A stretch of DNA of 64,000 nucleotides from Pseudomonas fluorescens (GTDB lineage Bacteria > Pseudomonadota > Gammaproteobacteria > Pseudomonadales > Pseudomonadaceae): the NCBI RefSeq assembly GCF_902497775.2, contig NZ_OZ024668.1, forward strand, positions 1,821,826-1,885,825. Direction: 5' to 3'. A model generated the notes under the pieces. That model ran no database searches. It was given only the letters and a program-made list of their open reading frames with translations, and had not been told where the DNA came from. Of the stretch, positions 24,341 through 37,528 are shown piece after piece. Each line of letters starts with the position of its first letter. Within the stretch, counting starts at the first letter, position 1. Made by a program: the position numbers and the translations under genes.

Positions 24341-26296
24341 TCAAGCCTCTTCCAGCTCCACCAGCACAGCCCCTTCACTGACCATCTCGCCTTCCTGGCA
24401 GAACAGCGCCTTGACCGTCCCGGCGTGGGGCGCACGGATGCTGTGTTCCATCTTCATGGCTTCCAGCACCACCAGTTGCGTGCCGGTGTCCACCGCCTGA
24501 CCGACCTCCACCAGCACCCGCACGATGCTGCCGTTCATGGGCGCGCCAAGGCCGCCCTGGTGGCTGTGGCTGGCGTCGGCTTCGGCTATCGGGTCGTAGC
24601 GGTTGATGCTGTGCAGCTCGCCGTCCCACTGCAGGTACAGGGTGTCGCCACGGCGGATGGCCAGGTGCCGACGGCGCAGGCCGCTCTGGTCGATCAGCAA
24701 CTGCTCGCCGTCCAGGGTCAGGTTCGATGCCGCCGCCTGGCTCAGGTTGATGGCCCGGGCTTCACCGTTGCAGGTCAGGTGCAGGCTGATCTGCGCCGGG
24801 ACGCCGGCACGAAAGCCGCTGTTGGCGGCCCACGGCGAATGCCGGTCATCGGCCCGTGGTGCCAACGGTTGGCTCTGGATGAAGGCTTCGGCCGCTGCCT
24901 GCCAGAACGCCGCAGGCAAGGCTTGCGGTGCAGGCAGCAGTTGTTCCTGGTAGCGCGCAATGAACCCGGTATCCAGCTCGGCCTCGGCAAATGCCGGGTG
25001 GGCGAGGATGCGCCGCAAGAAGGCGATGTTGGTTTTCAGCCCGCCAATGGCGAACTCGTCGAGCATCGCCAGCAAGCGCAGGCGCGCCTGTTCGCGGGTT
25101 TCGCCCCAGGCGATCAGCTTGCCGAGCATCGGGTCATAGAACGGCGAGACGTCGTCACCTTCACTGACGCCGCTGTCGACCCGTCGGCCTTCGCCCGGCG
25201 CCGACTCACGGTACAGCGCTAGATGGCCAGTGGCCGGCAGAAAATCATTGGCCGGGTCTTCGGCATACAGGCGCACTTCGATGGCGTGACCGTTGAGCGG
25301 TACCTGGTCCTGGCTGATCGGCAGCGGCTCGCCACAGGCGACGCGGATCTGCCAGGCCACCAGGTCCAGGCCGGTGATCGCTTCGGTGACCGGGTGCTCG
25401 ACCTGCAGGCGGGTGTTCATCTCCATGAAGAAGAATTCGCCACGGGCATCGAGCAGAAACTCCACCGTGCCGGCGCCGACGTAGCCGATGGCCTGGGCGG
25501 CCTTGACCGCCGCTTCGCCCATGGCCTGGCGCTGGGCGCTGCTCAGGCCCGGGGCAGGGGCTTCTTCGACGACCTTCTGGTGCCGACGCTGGATCGAGCA
25601 GTCGCGCTCGTTCAGGTACAGGCAGTTGCCGTGCTGGTCGGCGAACACCTGGATCTCGACGTGGCGGGGCTTGAGCACGTATTTTTCCACCAGCATGCGC
25701 GCATCGCCGAACGAAGACTGCGCTTCACGCTGGGCCGAGGCCAGGGCTTCGCCGAGCTGGCTTTCGTGCTCGACCACCTTCATGCCCTTGCCGCCGCCAC
25801 CGGCGGTGGCCTTGAGCAGCACCGGGTAGCCAATCTTCTCGGCGGCGGCGCGGAAGGTTTCCAGGTCCTGGGCTTCGCCGTGATAACCCGGCACCAGGGG
25901 CACGCCGGCCTGTTCCATCAGGGCCTTGGCCGCCGACTTGCTGCCCATGGCATCGATGGCGCTGGCCGGTGGGCCAAGGAAAATCAGCCCGGCCTGTTCA
26001 ATGGCGCGGGCAAAGCCTGCGTTCTCGGACAAGAAGCCGTAGCCGGGGTGGATCGCCTGGGCGCCGCTGGCTTTGGCCGCGGCCAGCAGTTTGTCGATGT
26101 CCAGGTAGCTTTCAGCGGCCTTGGCCCCACCGAGGTCGACGCGGATGTCAGCTTCACGGCTGTGGCGCGCTTCACGGTCGATGGCGCTGTGCACGGCCAC
26201 GGTGGTCAGGCCCAGGGCCTTGGCGGTGCGCATCACCCGGCAGGCGATCTCGCCACGGTTGGCGACCAGCAGGGTGGTCAACGGGGTGCGGCTCAT
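24341..26296 (-). CDS. liuD: Methylcrotonoyl-CoA carboxylase, biotin-carrying alpha subunit
   Basis: 651 residues: biotin carboxylase domain (about 5-450; GGGGKGMKVV glycine loop, MEMNTRLQVEHPVTE), a linker/BT region, and a biotinyl domain ending with EAMKMEH, where the second Lys is biotinylated. It carboxylates 3-methylcrotonyl-CoA in leucine catabolism together with the beta subunit LiuB. The start overlaps the liuC stop (ATGA at 26293-26296). It is the last gene of the liuABCD operon and faces a REP pair. Assignment to leucine rather than geranyl breakdown rests on the neighbouring isovaleryl-CoA dehydrogenase and LiuB. Confidence 0.94.
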   Translation of the reverse strand: MSRTPLTTLLVANRGEIACRVMRTAKALGLTTVAVHSAIDREARHSREADIRVDLGGAKAAESYLDIDKLLAAAKASGAQAIHPGYGFLSENAGFARAIEQAGLIFLGPPASAIDAMGSKSAAKALMEQAGVPLVPGYHGEAQDLETFRAAAEKIGYPVLLKATAGGGGKGMKVVEHESQLGEALASAQREAQSSFGDARMLVEKYVLKPRHVEIQVFADQHGNCLYLNERDCSIQRRHQKVVEEAPAPGLSSAQRQAMGEAAVKAAQAIGYVGAGTVEFLLDARGEFFFMEMNTRLQVEHPVTEAITGLDLVAWQIRVACGEPLPISQDQVPLNGHAIEVRLYAEDPANDFLPATGHLALYRESAPGEGRRVDSGVSEGDDVSPFYDPMLGKLIAWGETREQARLRLLAMLDEFAIGGLKTNIAFLRRILAHPAFAEAELDTGFIARYQEQLLPAPQALPAAFWQAAAEAFIQSQPLAPRADDRHSPWAANSGFRAGVPAQISLHLTCNGEARAINLSQAAASNLTLDGEQLLIDQSGLRRRHLAIRRGDTLYLQWDGELHSINRYDPIAEADASHSHQGGLGAPMNGSIVRVLVEVGQAVDTGTQLVVLEAMKMEHSIRAPHAGTVKALFCQEGEMVSEGAVLVELEEA

Positions 26297-27111
26297 GGGC
26301 GCGGCTCCTTGTTCGACGGTTCGCCCTGCCAGGCCGGGCTGCGTTTTTCCAGGAAGGCGCGCAGGCCTTCTTGACCTTCGGGGCTGACGCGGATGCGGGC
26401 GATGGCGTTCTCACAGTAGCGGCGGATGGCCGGGGTCAGTTCGCCATGGCCGACTTCGCGCAATAGTTCTTTACTGGCCCGCATGGCCAGCGGGCTGTTG
26501 AGCAGCAGGTTGTCGATCCATTTCTCCACCTGCTGTTCCAGTTCGGCGGCCGGGTAGGCTTCGGCCAGCAGGCCCAGCTCACGGGCACGCTCACCGCTGA
26601 AGCGTTCGGCGGTCAGGGCGTAGCGGCGGGCGGCGCGCTCGCCCATGGCCTGGACCACGAATGGGCTGATTACCGCCGGCGCCAGGCCGATGCGCACCTC
26701 GGACAGGCACAACTGCGCGTCGCTGGCGCCAATGGCCATGTCACAGCAACTGATCAGGCCCAGGGCACCGCCAAAGGCTGCGCCTTGCACCACGGCCAGC
26801 GTCGGTACTTTGAGCCGCGCCAGGTTGTACATCAGTTCGGCCAGCTCGCGGGCATCATCGAGGTTGGTGTTGTAGTCCAGCTGCGCCGACTGCTGCATCC
26901 AGGCCAGATCGGCGCCAGCACTGAAGTGCCGGCCGCGGCCGCGCAGCAGCACGAAACGCAGGCTGCTGTCGGCGCCGATGTGGTCGATGGCGATGATCAG
27001 CTCGCGGATCATCTGTGCGTTGAAGGCGTTGTTCTTGTCTTCCCGGCTTAGCCACAGGGTGGCGAAACCACGGGGGTCCTTGATCAGTTCAAGGGTAGTG
27101 AAGTCGCTCAT
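26293..27111 (-). CDS. liuC: Methylglutaconyl-CoA hydratase (enoyl-CoA hydratase family)
   Basis: 272 residues of the crotonase fold. The oxyanion-hole segments are FVLLRGRGRHFSAGADLAWM and VQGAAFGGALGLISCCDMAI. It hydrates 3-methylglutaconyl-CoA to HMG-CoA. The start MSDFTTLELIKD at 27111 is chosen: it lies two bases after the liuB stop and begins the crotonase fold, whereas the longer open frame to 27738 only shadows liuB in another frame. The 3' end overlaps liuD by four bases. The next enzyme, HMG-CoA lyase (LiuE), is not in this operon. Confidence 0.93.
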   Translation of the reverse strand: MSDFTTLELIKDPRGFATLWLSREDKNNAFNAQMIRELIIAIDHIGADSSLRFVLLRGRGRHFSAGADLAWMQQSAQLDYNTNLDDARELAELMYNLARLKVPTLAVVQGAAFGGALGLISCCDMAIGASDAQLCLSEVRIGLAPAVISPFVVQAMGERAARRYALTAERFSGERARELGLLAEAYPAAELEQQVEKWIDNLLLNSPLAMRASKELLREVGHGELTPAIRRYCENAIARIRVSPEGQEGLRAFLEKRSPAWQGEPSNKEPRP

Positions 27112-27113
27112 GG

Positions 27114-28721
27114 TCACATCCGGAAAATGCCGAAACGGCTTTGTTCGATCGGTGCGTTGAGGGCAGCGGACAACGCCAGGCCAAGGATCTCGCGGGTTTG
27201 CGCCGGGTCGATGACCCCGTCGTCCCACAGCCGGGCGCTGGAGTAGTAGGGGTGGCCCTGGTGCTCGTACTGGTCGAGGATCGGTTGCTTGAGGCGCGCT
27301 TCGTCTTCGGCGCTGAAGGCCTGGCCGCTGCGTTCGCTCTGCTCGCGCTTGACCTGGGCCAGCACGCCGGCGGCTTGTTCGGCGCCCATCACGCCGATTC
27401 GCGCGTTCGGCCACATCCACAAAAAGCGCGGGTCGTAGGCGCGGCCGCACATGCCGTAGTTGCCGGCACCGAAGCTGCCGCCGATGATCACCGTGAACTT
27501 CGGCACCTGGGCGCAGGCTACTGCGGTGACCAGCTTGGCGCCGTGCTTGGCGATGCCGCCGGCTTCGTACTTCTGGCCGACCATGAAGCCGGTGATGTTC
27601 TGCAAAAACAATAGCGGGATGCCACGCTGGCAGGCCAGTTCGATGAAGTGCGCGCCTTTTTGCGCCGCTTGCGCGAAGAGGATGCCGTTGTTGGCCAGGA
27701 TCGCCACCGGGTAGCCGTGCAGGTGGGCAAAGCCACACACCAGGGTGGTGCCGAACAGCGCCTTGAATTCATCGAACTGCGAGCCGTCGACCAGCCGCGC
27801 AATCACCTCGCGTACATCGAACGGCTGCTTGGCGTCGGCTGGAACCACGCCGTACAGCTCTTCACTGCTGTACAGCGGCGCCACCGGGGCGCGTTGCTGC
27901 AGCTCGCCGAGCTTGTGCCAGTTGAGGTTGGCCACGCAGCGCCGGGCGATGGCCAGGGCGTGTTCGTCGTTGTCGGCATAGTGGTCGGCAACGCCACTGA
28001 CTTTGCAGTGCACATCGGCGCCACCGAGGTCTTCGGCGCTGACCACTTCACCGGTAGCGGCCTTGACCAGCGGTGGGCCGGCAAGAAAGATCGTCGCCTG
28101 CTGGCGGACCATGATCGCTTCGTCGGCCATGGCCGGCACATAGGCGCCACCGGCGGTGCACGAGCCCATGACCACGGCGATCTGGGGAATGCCCAGGGCG
28201 CTCATGTTGGCCTGGTTGAAGAAGATCCGCCCGAAGTGTTCGCGGTCAGGGAACACTTCGTCCTGACGTGGCAGGTTGGCGCCACCGGAGTCCACCAGGT
28301 ACAGGCACGGCAGGCGGTTCTGCAGGGCGATGGCCTGGGCGCGCAGGTGTTTTTTTACCGTCAGCGGGTAGTAGGAGCCGCCTTTGACCGTGGCGTCGTT
28401 GGCGACGATCATGCATTCGACGCCTTCGACCCGGCCGATGCCGGCGATCACGCCAGCGGCCGGGACGTCTTCGCCGTACACCTCATGGGCGGCCAACTGG
28501 CCGATTTCGAGGAACGGCGAGCCTGCGTCGAGCAGGCGGTCGATGCGCTCGCGTGGCAACAGTTTGCCGCGCGAGGTGTGCCGCTCCTGAGCCTTGGGGC
28601 CGCCGCCCTGGTGAACCTGGGCGATCAGGCTGCGCAGGGCGTTGACCTGTTCGAGCATGGTCGCGCTGTTAGTGGCGAACTCCGCCGAGCGCGGGTTGAT
28701 CTGGGTGTGCAAGGTAGCCAT
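27114..28721 (-). CDS. liuB: Methylcrotonoyl-CoA carboxylase, carboxyltransferase beta subunit
   Basis: 535 residues, the normal size. Two crotonase-like halves carry [40 protein letters not shown] and, in the C-terminal half, [19 protein letters not shown] and [12 protein letters not shown]. It transfers the carboxyl group from LiuD's biotin to 3-methylcrotonyl-CoA. It sits between liuA (17-bp gap) and liuC (2-bp gap). Confidence 0.95.
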   Translation of the reverse strand: MATLHTQINPRSAEFATNSATMLEQVNALRSLIAQVHQGGGPKAQERHTSRGKLLPRERIDRLLDAGSPFLEIGQLAAHEVYGEDVPAAGVIAGIGRVEGVECMIVANDATVKGGSYYPLTVKKHLRAQAIALQNRLPCLYLVDSGGANLPRQDEVFPDREHFGRIFFNQANMSALGIPQIAVVMGSCTAGGAYVPAMADEAIMVRQQATIFLAGPPLVKAATGEVVSAEDLGGADVHCKVSGVADHYADNDEHALAIARRCVANLNWHKLGELQQRAPVAPLYSSEELYGVVPADAKQPFDVREVIARLVDGSQFDEFKALFGTTLVCGFAHLHGYPVAILANNGILFAQAAQKGAHFIELACQRGIPLLFLQNITGFMVGQKYEAGGIAKHGAKLVTAVACAQVPKFTVIIGGSFGAGNYGMCGRAYDPRFLWMWPNARIGVMGAEQAAGVLAQVKREQSERSGQAFSAEDEARLKQPILDQYEHQGHPYYSSARLWDDGVIDPAQTREILGLALSAALNAPIEQSRFGIFRM

Positions 28722-28738
28722 GGCGCGATTCCTTGTGC

Positions 28739-29902
28739 TCAGCGGGTTTCGTTGAACAATTCGCGGCCGATCAGCATCCGGCGGATCTCACTGGTGCCGG
28801 CGCCGATCTCGTAGAGCTTGGCGTCACGCAGCAGGCGGCCTGCGGGGAACTCGTTGATGTAGCCGTTGCCACCGAGGATCTGGATCGCCTCAAGGGCCAT
28901 CTGGGTGGCGCGCTCGGCGGTATAAAGGATGACCCCGGCGGCGTCCTTGCGCGTGGTTTCGGCACGGTCGCAGGCCTGGGCCACGGCGTACAGGTAGGCG
29001 CGGCTGGCATTGAGCTGGGTGTACATGTCGGCGATCTTGCCCTGGATCAGCTGGAACTCGCCGATGCTCTGGCCGAACTGCTTGCGGTCGTGGATGTAGG
29101 GCACCACCAGGTCCATGCAGGCCTGCATGATCCCGGTCGGGCCGCCGGAGAGCACCACGCGCTCGTAGTCCAGGCCGCTCATCAGCACTTTGACGCCGCC
29201 GTTGAGTGCACCGAGGATGTTCTCTTTGGGGACTTCGACGTTGTCGAAGAACAGCTCGCAGGTGTTGGAACCGCGCATGCCCAGCTTGTCGAACTTGTTG
29301 CTGCGGCTGAAGCCTTTCCAGTCACGCTCGACAATAAAGGCGGTGATGCCGTGGGCGCCTTTCTCAAGGTCGGTCTTGGCGTAGATCACGTAGGTGTTGG
29401 CGTCGGGGCCGTTGGTGATCCAGGTCTTGCTGCCGTTGAGGACGAAGTGGTCGCCGCGCTGTTCGGCGCGCAGTTTCATCGACACCACGTCGGAGCCGGC
29501 GTTGGGTTCGCTCATGGCCAGGGCGCCGATGTGCTCGCCGCTGATCAGCTTGGGCAGGTACTTGGCTTTCTGCTCGGCGTTGCCGTTGCGGTTGATCTGG
29601 TTGACGCAGAGGTTGGAGTGGGCGCCGTAGGAGAGGGCGACCGAGGCCGAGCCGCGGCTGATTTCTTCCATGGCCACCACGTGGGCCAGGTAACCGAGGC
29701 CGGCGCCGCCGTACTCTTCGCTGACGGTGATGCCGAGCAGGCCCATGTCGCCGAACTTGCGCCACATGTCGGCGGGGAACAGGTTGTCCTGGTCGATCTG
29801 CGCGGCGCGTGGCGCCAGCTCGGCAGCGACGAAGGACTGGACCTGGTCGCGGAGCATGTCGATGGTTTCGCCCAGGGCGAAGTTCAGGGTCGGATAACGC
29901 AT
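28739..29902 (-). CDS. liuA: Isovaleryl-CoA dehydrogenase
   Basis: 387 residues. Flavin-dependent acyl-CoA dehydrogenase that oxidises isovaleryl-CoA to 3-methylcrotonyl-CoA. Visible signatures: [35 protein letters not shown], and the C-terminal [20 protein letters not shown] and [18 protein letters not shown]. The start is [12 protein letters not shown] at 29902, preceded by AGAAGGTG; an 18-residue upstream extension lacks a ribosome site. It is the first gene of liuABCD. The divergent region holds two LiuR-type palindromes, and a partial REP pair lies just upstream. Confidence 0.95.
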   Translation of the reverse strand: MRYPTLNFALGETIDMLRDQVQSFVAAELAPRAAQIDQDNLFPADMWRKFGDMGLLGITVSEEYGGAGLGYLAHVVAMEEISRGSASVALSYGAHSNLCVNQINRNGNAEQKAKYLPKLISGEHIGALAMSEPNAGSDVVSMKLRAEQRGDHFVLNGSKTWITNGPDANTYVIYAKTDLEKGAHGITAFIVERDWKGFSRSNKFDKLGMRGSNTCELFFDNVEVPKENILGALNGGVKVLMSGLDYERVVLSGGPTGIMQACMDLVVPYIHDRKQFGQSIGEFQLIQGKIADMYTQLNASRAYLYAVAQACDRAETTRKDAAGVILYTAERATQMALEAIQILGGNGYINEFPAGRLLRDAKLYEIGAGTSEIRRMLIGRELFNETR

Positions 29903-29954
29903 GCTGGCACCTTCTCTTGTTTGTTCTTGGATTAAGGGTGCTTGTGCTGGCCTC

Positions 29955-30000
29955 ATCGCGGGTCAAGCCCGCTCCCACAGTTCTTTGTGGGAGCCGCGAT
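29955..30000. repeat. REP pair, partly degenerate, in the liuA upstream region
   Basis: ATCGCGGGTCAAGCCCGCTC followed by CCACA is faced by TGTGGGAG-CCGCGAT, a shortened second unit lacking the GGGCTTG core. Its place between the liuA start and the operators means it lies within or next to the liuA leader. Confidence 0.75.
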
Positions 30001-30034
30001 AGGTTCACACCGCAAACCCTGTTGCTCAGTAACC

Positions 30035-30050
30035 TTTACGTTAACGTAAA
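30035..30050. promoter_or_regulatory. LiuR-type operator 1 (TTTACGTTAACGTAAA)
   Basis: Perfect 16-bp palindrome 133 bp upstream of liuA. The sequence fits the TTTACGT..ACGTAAA motif reported for LiuR (MerR family) in proteobacterial branched-chain amino acid catabolism. An identical copy lies 50 bp away. Confidence 0.8.
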
Positions 30051-30084
30051 CCTGCCATCGGTCACTGTCAATCTCGCCATGACC

Positions 30085-30100
30085 TTTACGTTAACGTAAA
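30085..30100. promoter_or_regulatory. LiuR-type operator 2 (TTTACGTTAACGTAAA)
   Basis: Identical to operator 1, including the flanking ACC on the left, and 62 bp before the acyl-CoA synthetase start. One copy per divergent promoter would explain the duplication: MerR regulators act at a site between -35 and -10. Confidence 0.8.
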
Positions 30101-30161
30101 TATGCGCCAGAGTAAGACCCGCTTGAATCAGCTCCCAGAACAAACACAAAAAGGGACCGCC

Positions 30162-31835
30162 ATGAATCAACCGAGCTATACCCAGGGCCGCCAGGACAAG
30201 CCGTTGCTGGCCATGACCGTCGGCCAGGCGTTTGACCAGACCGTGTCGCGCTTTGCCGAGCGCGAGGCGCTGGTGGTACGCCATCAACAGCAGCGTTACA
30301 CCTGGCAGGCGCTGGCCGCCAGCGTCGACCTGCATGCCCGGGCGCTAATGGCGCTGGGGCTGAAAACCGGCGATCGCCTCGGCATCTGGGCGCCCAACTG
30401 CGCGCAGTGGTGTATTACCCAGTTTGCCAGCGCCAAGATCGGCGTGATCCTGGTCAACATCAACCCGGCCTATCGCACCAGCGAGCTTGAATACGTGCTC
30501 AAGCAGTCGGGCTGCCACTGGCTGGTCAGCGCCGGCGCCTTCAAGACCTCCGATTACCACGCCATGCTCGGCGAACTGCTGCCGGACCTGGCGCAACAGG
30601 CGCCGGGCCAACTGCGCAGCGAGCGCCTGCCGGAGCTGCGCGGGCTGATCAGCCTCGACGTGCAGCCGCCAGCGGGCTTTCTGCCCTGGGAGCGCCTGGC
30701 CTGGCTTGCCAGCGAAACCGACCCGGCTGAGTTCCAGGCCCGCCAGCACAGCCTGCAGTTCGACCAGCCAGTGAACATCCAGTACACCTCCGGCACCACC
30801 GGCTTCCCCAAGGGCGCCACCCTCAGCCACTACAACATCCTCAACAACGGCTACATGGTCGGCGAGAGCCTGGGCCTGAGCGAGCACGACCGCCTGGTGA
30901 TCCCGGTGCCGCTGTACCACTGCTTCGGCATGGTCATGGGCAACCTCGGTTGCATCACCCACGCCAGCACCATGATCTACCCCAACGACGCCTTCGACCC
31001 GCTGCTGACCTTAAGCTGCGTCGCCGAGGAAAAGGCCACGGCGCTGTACGGCGTGCCAACCATGTTCATCGCCATGCTCGATCACCCGCAGCGTAGCGAG
31101 ATGGACCTGTCGACCCTGCGCACCGGGATCATGGCCGGCGCCACCTGCCCGATCGAGGTGATGCGCCGGGTGATCGGCGAGATGCACATGAGCGAGGTGC
31201 AGATCGCCTACGGCATGACCGAAACCAGCCCGGTGTCGATGCAAACCGGCCCGGATGACGACCTTGAGCTGCGCGTGACCACGGTGGGGCGGACCCAGCC
31301 GCAGCTGGAGAGCAAGATCGTCGACGAGCAGGGCTGCATCGTGCCGCGCGGGCAGGTCGGTGAACTGTGCACCCGTGGTTACAGCGTGATGCTCGGCTAC
31401 TGGGGCAATCCGGCGGCCACCAGCGAAGCCATCGACCCGGCGGGCTGGATGCACACCGGTGACCTGGCGACCATGAACGAGGCCGGCTATGTGTGCATCG
31501 CCGGGCGCAACAAGGACATGATCATTCGCGGCGGCGAGAACATCTATCCGCGCGAGCTTGAGGAGTTCTTCTTTACCCACCCGGCGGTGGCCGATGTGCA
31601 GGTGATCGGCATTCCCGATGAGCGTTATGGCGAAGAGATCGTCGCCTGGATCAAGTTCCACCCTGGCCACAGCGCCAGCGAGATCGAACTGCAGCAGTGG
31701 TGCAAGAGCCGCATTGCCCACTTCAAGGCTCCGCGTTACTACCGCTTTGTCGATGAGTTTCCGATGACGGTGACCGGCAAGGTGCAGAAGTTCAGGATGC
31801 GTGAGATCAGCATCGAAGAGCTGATCAAGCGCTGA
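30162..31835 (+). CDS. AMP-forming acyl-CoA synthetase divergent from liuA
   Basis: 557 residues of the ANL superfamily. Motifs: P-loop [57 protein letters not shown], and the C-terminal lysine in [10 protein letters not shown]. It activates a carboxylic acid through an acyl-adenylate. The ATG at 30162 follows AAGGGA; earlier in-frame codons lack such a site. Sharing a LiuR-type control region with liuA suggests a role with leucine-derived or isoprenoid acids (isovalerate, methylcrotonate) or medium-chain acids. P. putida has a similar fadD-like gene next to this operon. Confidence 0.88.
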   Translation: MNQPSYTQGRQDKPLLAMTVGQAFDQTVSRFAEREALVVRHQQQRYTWQALAASVDLHARALMALGLKTGDRLGIWAPNCAQWCITQFASAKIGVILVNINPAYRTSELEYVLKQSGCHWLVSAGAFKTSDYHAMLGELLPDLAQQAPGQLRSERLPELRGLISLDVQPPAGFLPWERLAWLASETDPAEFQARQHSLQFDQPVNIQYTSGTTGFPKGATLSHYNILNNGYMVGESLGLSEHDRLVIPVPLYHCFGMVMGNLGCITHASTMIYPNDAFDPLLTLSCVAEEKATALYGVPTMFIAMLDHPQRSEMDLSTLRTGIMAGATCPIEVMRRVIGEMHMSEVQIAYGMTETSPVSMQTGPDDDLELRVTTVGRTQPQLESKIVDEQGCIVPRGQVGELCTRGYSVMLGYWGNPAATSEAIDPAGWMHTGDLATMNEAGYVCIAGRNKDMIIRGGENIYPRELEEFFFTHPAVADVQVIGIPDERYGEEIVAWIKFHPGHSASEIELQQWCKSRIAHFKAPRYYRFVDEFPMTVTGKVQKFRMREISIEELIKR

Positions 31836-31846
31836 GTCCGCAGCGC

Positions 31847-31874
31847 TCCAATCGCTGGCTTGCCAGCGATTGGA
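31847..31874. terminator. Bidirectional hairpin between the acyl-CoA synthetase and the proline-rich gene
   Basis: Perfect 13-bp stem TCCAATCGCTGGC / GCCAGCGATTGGA with a TT loop, directly after the synthetase stop and just before the stop of the convergent small gene. No T-tract, but placement fits a shared transcript end. Confidence 0.6.
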
Positions 31875-31876
31875 GA

Positions 31877-32038
31877 CTACGCTTTCACCGGCGGCTCGTT
31901 GCTTGGCGGGTCGCCCACGGTGGGCGGCACCGTCGGTTGGACCGGCAATTCCTCAGGCTCTTCGTCCGGCACCGGCGGTGGCAGTGTCGGGTCGTCGATA
32001 TTCGGATCGGGCGTTTGTGCCGGGATGGGAATGTTCAT
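31877..32038 (-). CDS. Short proline-rich acidic protein (53 aa)
   Basis: Starts MNIPIPAQTPDPNIDDPTLP and continues with repeated P-P-x and PEEL/PPxV units to the end. About a third of the residues are proline and the protein is acidic, so it should be unstructured. GAGG lies upstream of the ATG at 32038. No known domain. Similar short proline-rich proteins occur in Pseudomonas, and the hairpin directly behind the stop supports a real transcription unit. It is divergent from glgE. Confidence 0.6.
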   Translation of the reverse strand: MNIPIPAQTPDPNIDDPTLPPPVPDEEPEELPVQPTVPPTVGDPPSNEPPVKA

Positions 32039-32178
32039 GGCCTGACCTCGCAACGGGGTTATGGATGACATGCTCAGGGTTTCGACCCCGACGCCGATCA
32101 ATCGCTCATTTTTTTTGAACCCCGGGCCGCGCCCCCGCTCTGAACCTTTACCGCCACTTCATAACGGAGCAACGTTCG

Positions 32179-34203
32179 ATGACCCGCGATGAGCCCTTCG
32201 AAACTGACCGCTTGGCTTCGGCGAACGACCATCCGGACCAGGCCCTGAGCCTGTCCCAGGCTTTGCTCGAGCCGCGGATCGTCATCGAGAACACCCTGCC
32301 GGTGCTCGACGGCGGGCTGTTTGCGGTCAAGGCGGTGGTCGGCGAGCCGGTGCAGGTCAGCAGCAAGGTCTATGCCGATGGCCATGATGCCTTGGCGGTG
32401 AGGCTCAACTGGCGCCAGGCCCACAGCCGGCGCTGGCATTGCGTGGCGATGCAGTTTGCCGGCAATGACCTGTGGCAGGCCGAGTTCACCGTCAGCGAGC
32501 AGGGCCGGCACCTGTTCAGCATCGAGGCCTGGATCGATCCGTTCGCCACCTACTGCCATGACCTGGAGAAGAAGTTCAACGCCGGCGTCGCGGTGCCGCT
32601 GGAGCTGCAGGAAGGGTTGCTGCTGATCGAGCACAACATCGGCCGCAGCAACGGGCCCCTGCGTGACCACTTGCGGGCCTTGTACCAGCACCTGCCGGGG
32701 CTGCCCGTCGACGAGCAGGTGGCCTTGCTGCTGCACCCGGACACCGCCGTGCTGATGGCCGAGGCCGAGCACCGCAGCTACCTTAGCCGCAGCCCCGAAT
32801 ACCCGCTGGATGTCGAACGCATCCAGGCGCAATTTGCCAGTTGGTACGAGCTGTTTCCGCGCTCGATCACCGACGATCCTCAACGTCACGGCACCTTCAA
32901 TGACGTGCACGAACGCCTGCCGATGATCCGCGACATGGGCTTTGACGTATTGTATTTTCCGCCTATTCATCCCATCGGCGTGCGCCACCGCAAGGGCCGC
33001 AACAACGCCTTGCAGGCCGAGCCCGATGACCCGGGCAGCCCCTACGCGATTGGCGGCGCCGAAGGCGGGCACGAGGCGATTCATCCGCAGTTGGGCAGCC
33101 GCGAGGATTTTCGCCGGCTGGTGGCCGCCGCCGCCGAGCACGGCCTGGAAGTCGCCCTGGATTTTGCCATCCAGTGCTCCCAGGACCACCCCTGGCTCAA
33201 GGAACATCCGGGCTGGTTCTCCTGGCGCCCGGACGGCAGCATCCGCTACGCCGAGAATCCGCCGAAAAAATACCAGGACATCGTCAACGTCGACTTCTAC
33301 GCCGCCGATGCGGTCCCGGCCTTGTGGCTGGCCCTGCGCGACGTGGTGGTCGGCTGGGTCAAGGAGGGGGTCAAGACCTTCCGGGTCGATAACCCGCACA
33401 CCAAGCCTTTGCCGTTCTGGCACTGGCTGATCGCCAATGTGCGCAGTCAGTACCCAGAGGTGATCTTCCTCGCCGAAGCCTTCACCAAGCCTGCGATGAT
33501 GGCGCGCCTGGGCAAGGTCGGCTATTCCCAGAGCTATACCTATTTCACCTGGCGCAACACCAAGGCCGAGCTGCAAAGCTACTTCGAAGAGCTCAACCAG
33601 CCGCCGTGGCGCTACTGCTACCGGCCGAACTTCTTCGTCAATACCCCGGACATCAACCCGTACTTTCTGCATGAGTCCGGGCGCGCCGGCTTCCTCATCC
33701 GTGCCGCCCTGGCGGCCATGGGTTCGGGCCTGTGGGGCATGTATTCGGGCTTCGAGCTGTGCGAGGCATCGCCGGTGCCGGGCAAGGAGGAATACCTGGA
33801 TTCGGAGAAGTACCAGATCCGCCCGCGCGACTTCACCCAGCCGGGCAACATCATCGCCGAAATCGCCCAGCTCAACCGTATCCGCCGGCAGAACCCGGCG
33901 TTGCACACCCACCTGGGCGTCGCCTTCTATCACGCCTGGAACGACAACATCCTGTACTTCGGCAAACGCACCGCCGAGCGCGACAACTTCATCCTCATCG
34001 CTGTCAGCCTCGACCCGCACAACGCCCAGGAAGCGCATTTCGAACTGCCGCTGTGGGAGCTGGGGCTGGACGACCATGCCGACACCTTCGGTGAAGACCT
34101 GATGACTGGCCATCGCTGGACCTGGCACGGCAAGACCCAATGGATGCGCATCGAGCCCTGGCACCTGCCGTTTGGTATCTGGCGTATCGAAAAAGCCCTC
34201 TAG
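32179..34203 (+). CDS. glgE: Maltosyltransferase GlgE (maltose 1-phosphate to alpha-1,4-glucan)
   Basis: 674 residues, GH13 subfamily 3. It extends alpha-glucans with maltosyl units from maltose 1-phosphate. An N-terminal beta-sandwich domain precedes the catalytic barrel (FDVLYFPPIHPIGVRHRKGR). The nucleophile is Asp404 in FRVDNPHTKP, and the general acid is Glu433 in FLAEAFTKP. These correspond to known GlgE active-site residues, and the FRVDNPHTKP motif separates GlgE from amylases. It heads a plus-strand operon with treS-pep2 (13-bp gap) and glgB. The enzyme that makes its substrate is encoded by the next gene. Confidence 0.96.
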   Translation: MTRDEPFETDRLASANDHPDQALSLSQALLEPRIVIENTLPVLDGGLFAVKAVVGEPVQVSSKVYADGHDALAVRLNWRQAHSRRWHCVAMQFAGNDLWQAEFTVSEQGRHLFSIEAWIDPFATYCHDLEKKFNAGVAVPLELQEGLLLIEHNIGRSNGPLRDHLRALYQHLPGLPVDEQVALLLHPDTAVLMAEAEHRSYLSRSPEYPLDVERIQAQFASWYELFPRSITDDPQRHGTFNDVHERLPMIRDMGFDVLYFPPIHPIGVRHRKGRNNALQAEPDDPGSPYAIGGAEGGHEAIHPQLGSREDFRRLVAAAAEHGLEVALDFAIQCSQDHPWLKEHPGWFSWRPDGSIRYAENPPKKYQDIVNVDFYAADAVPALWLALRDVVVGWVKEGVKTFRVDNPHTKPLPFWHWLIANVRSQYPEVIFLAEAFTKPAMMARLGKVGYSQSYTYFTWRNTKAELQSYFEELNQPPWRYCYRPNFFVNTPDINPYFLHESGRAGFLIRAALAAMGSGLWGMYSGFELCEASPVPGKEEYLDSEKYQIRPRDFTQPGNIIAEIAQLNRIRRQNPALHTHLGVAFYHAWNDNILYFGKRTAERDNFILIAVSLDPHNAQEAHFELPLWELGLDDHADTFGEDLMTGHRWTWHGKTQWMRIEPWHLPFGIWRIEKAL

Positions 34204-34216
34204 AAAGGAGTCGAGC

Positions 34217-37528
<3,312 letters not shown>

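Noticed and set aside
27112..27738. N-terminal extension of the enoyl-CoA hydratase frame
   Set aside because: It overlaps liuB out of frame with a low-complexity Arg-rich product; the crotonase fold and operon spacing support a start at 27111.
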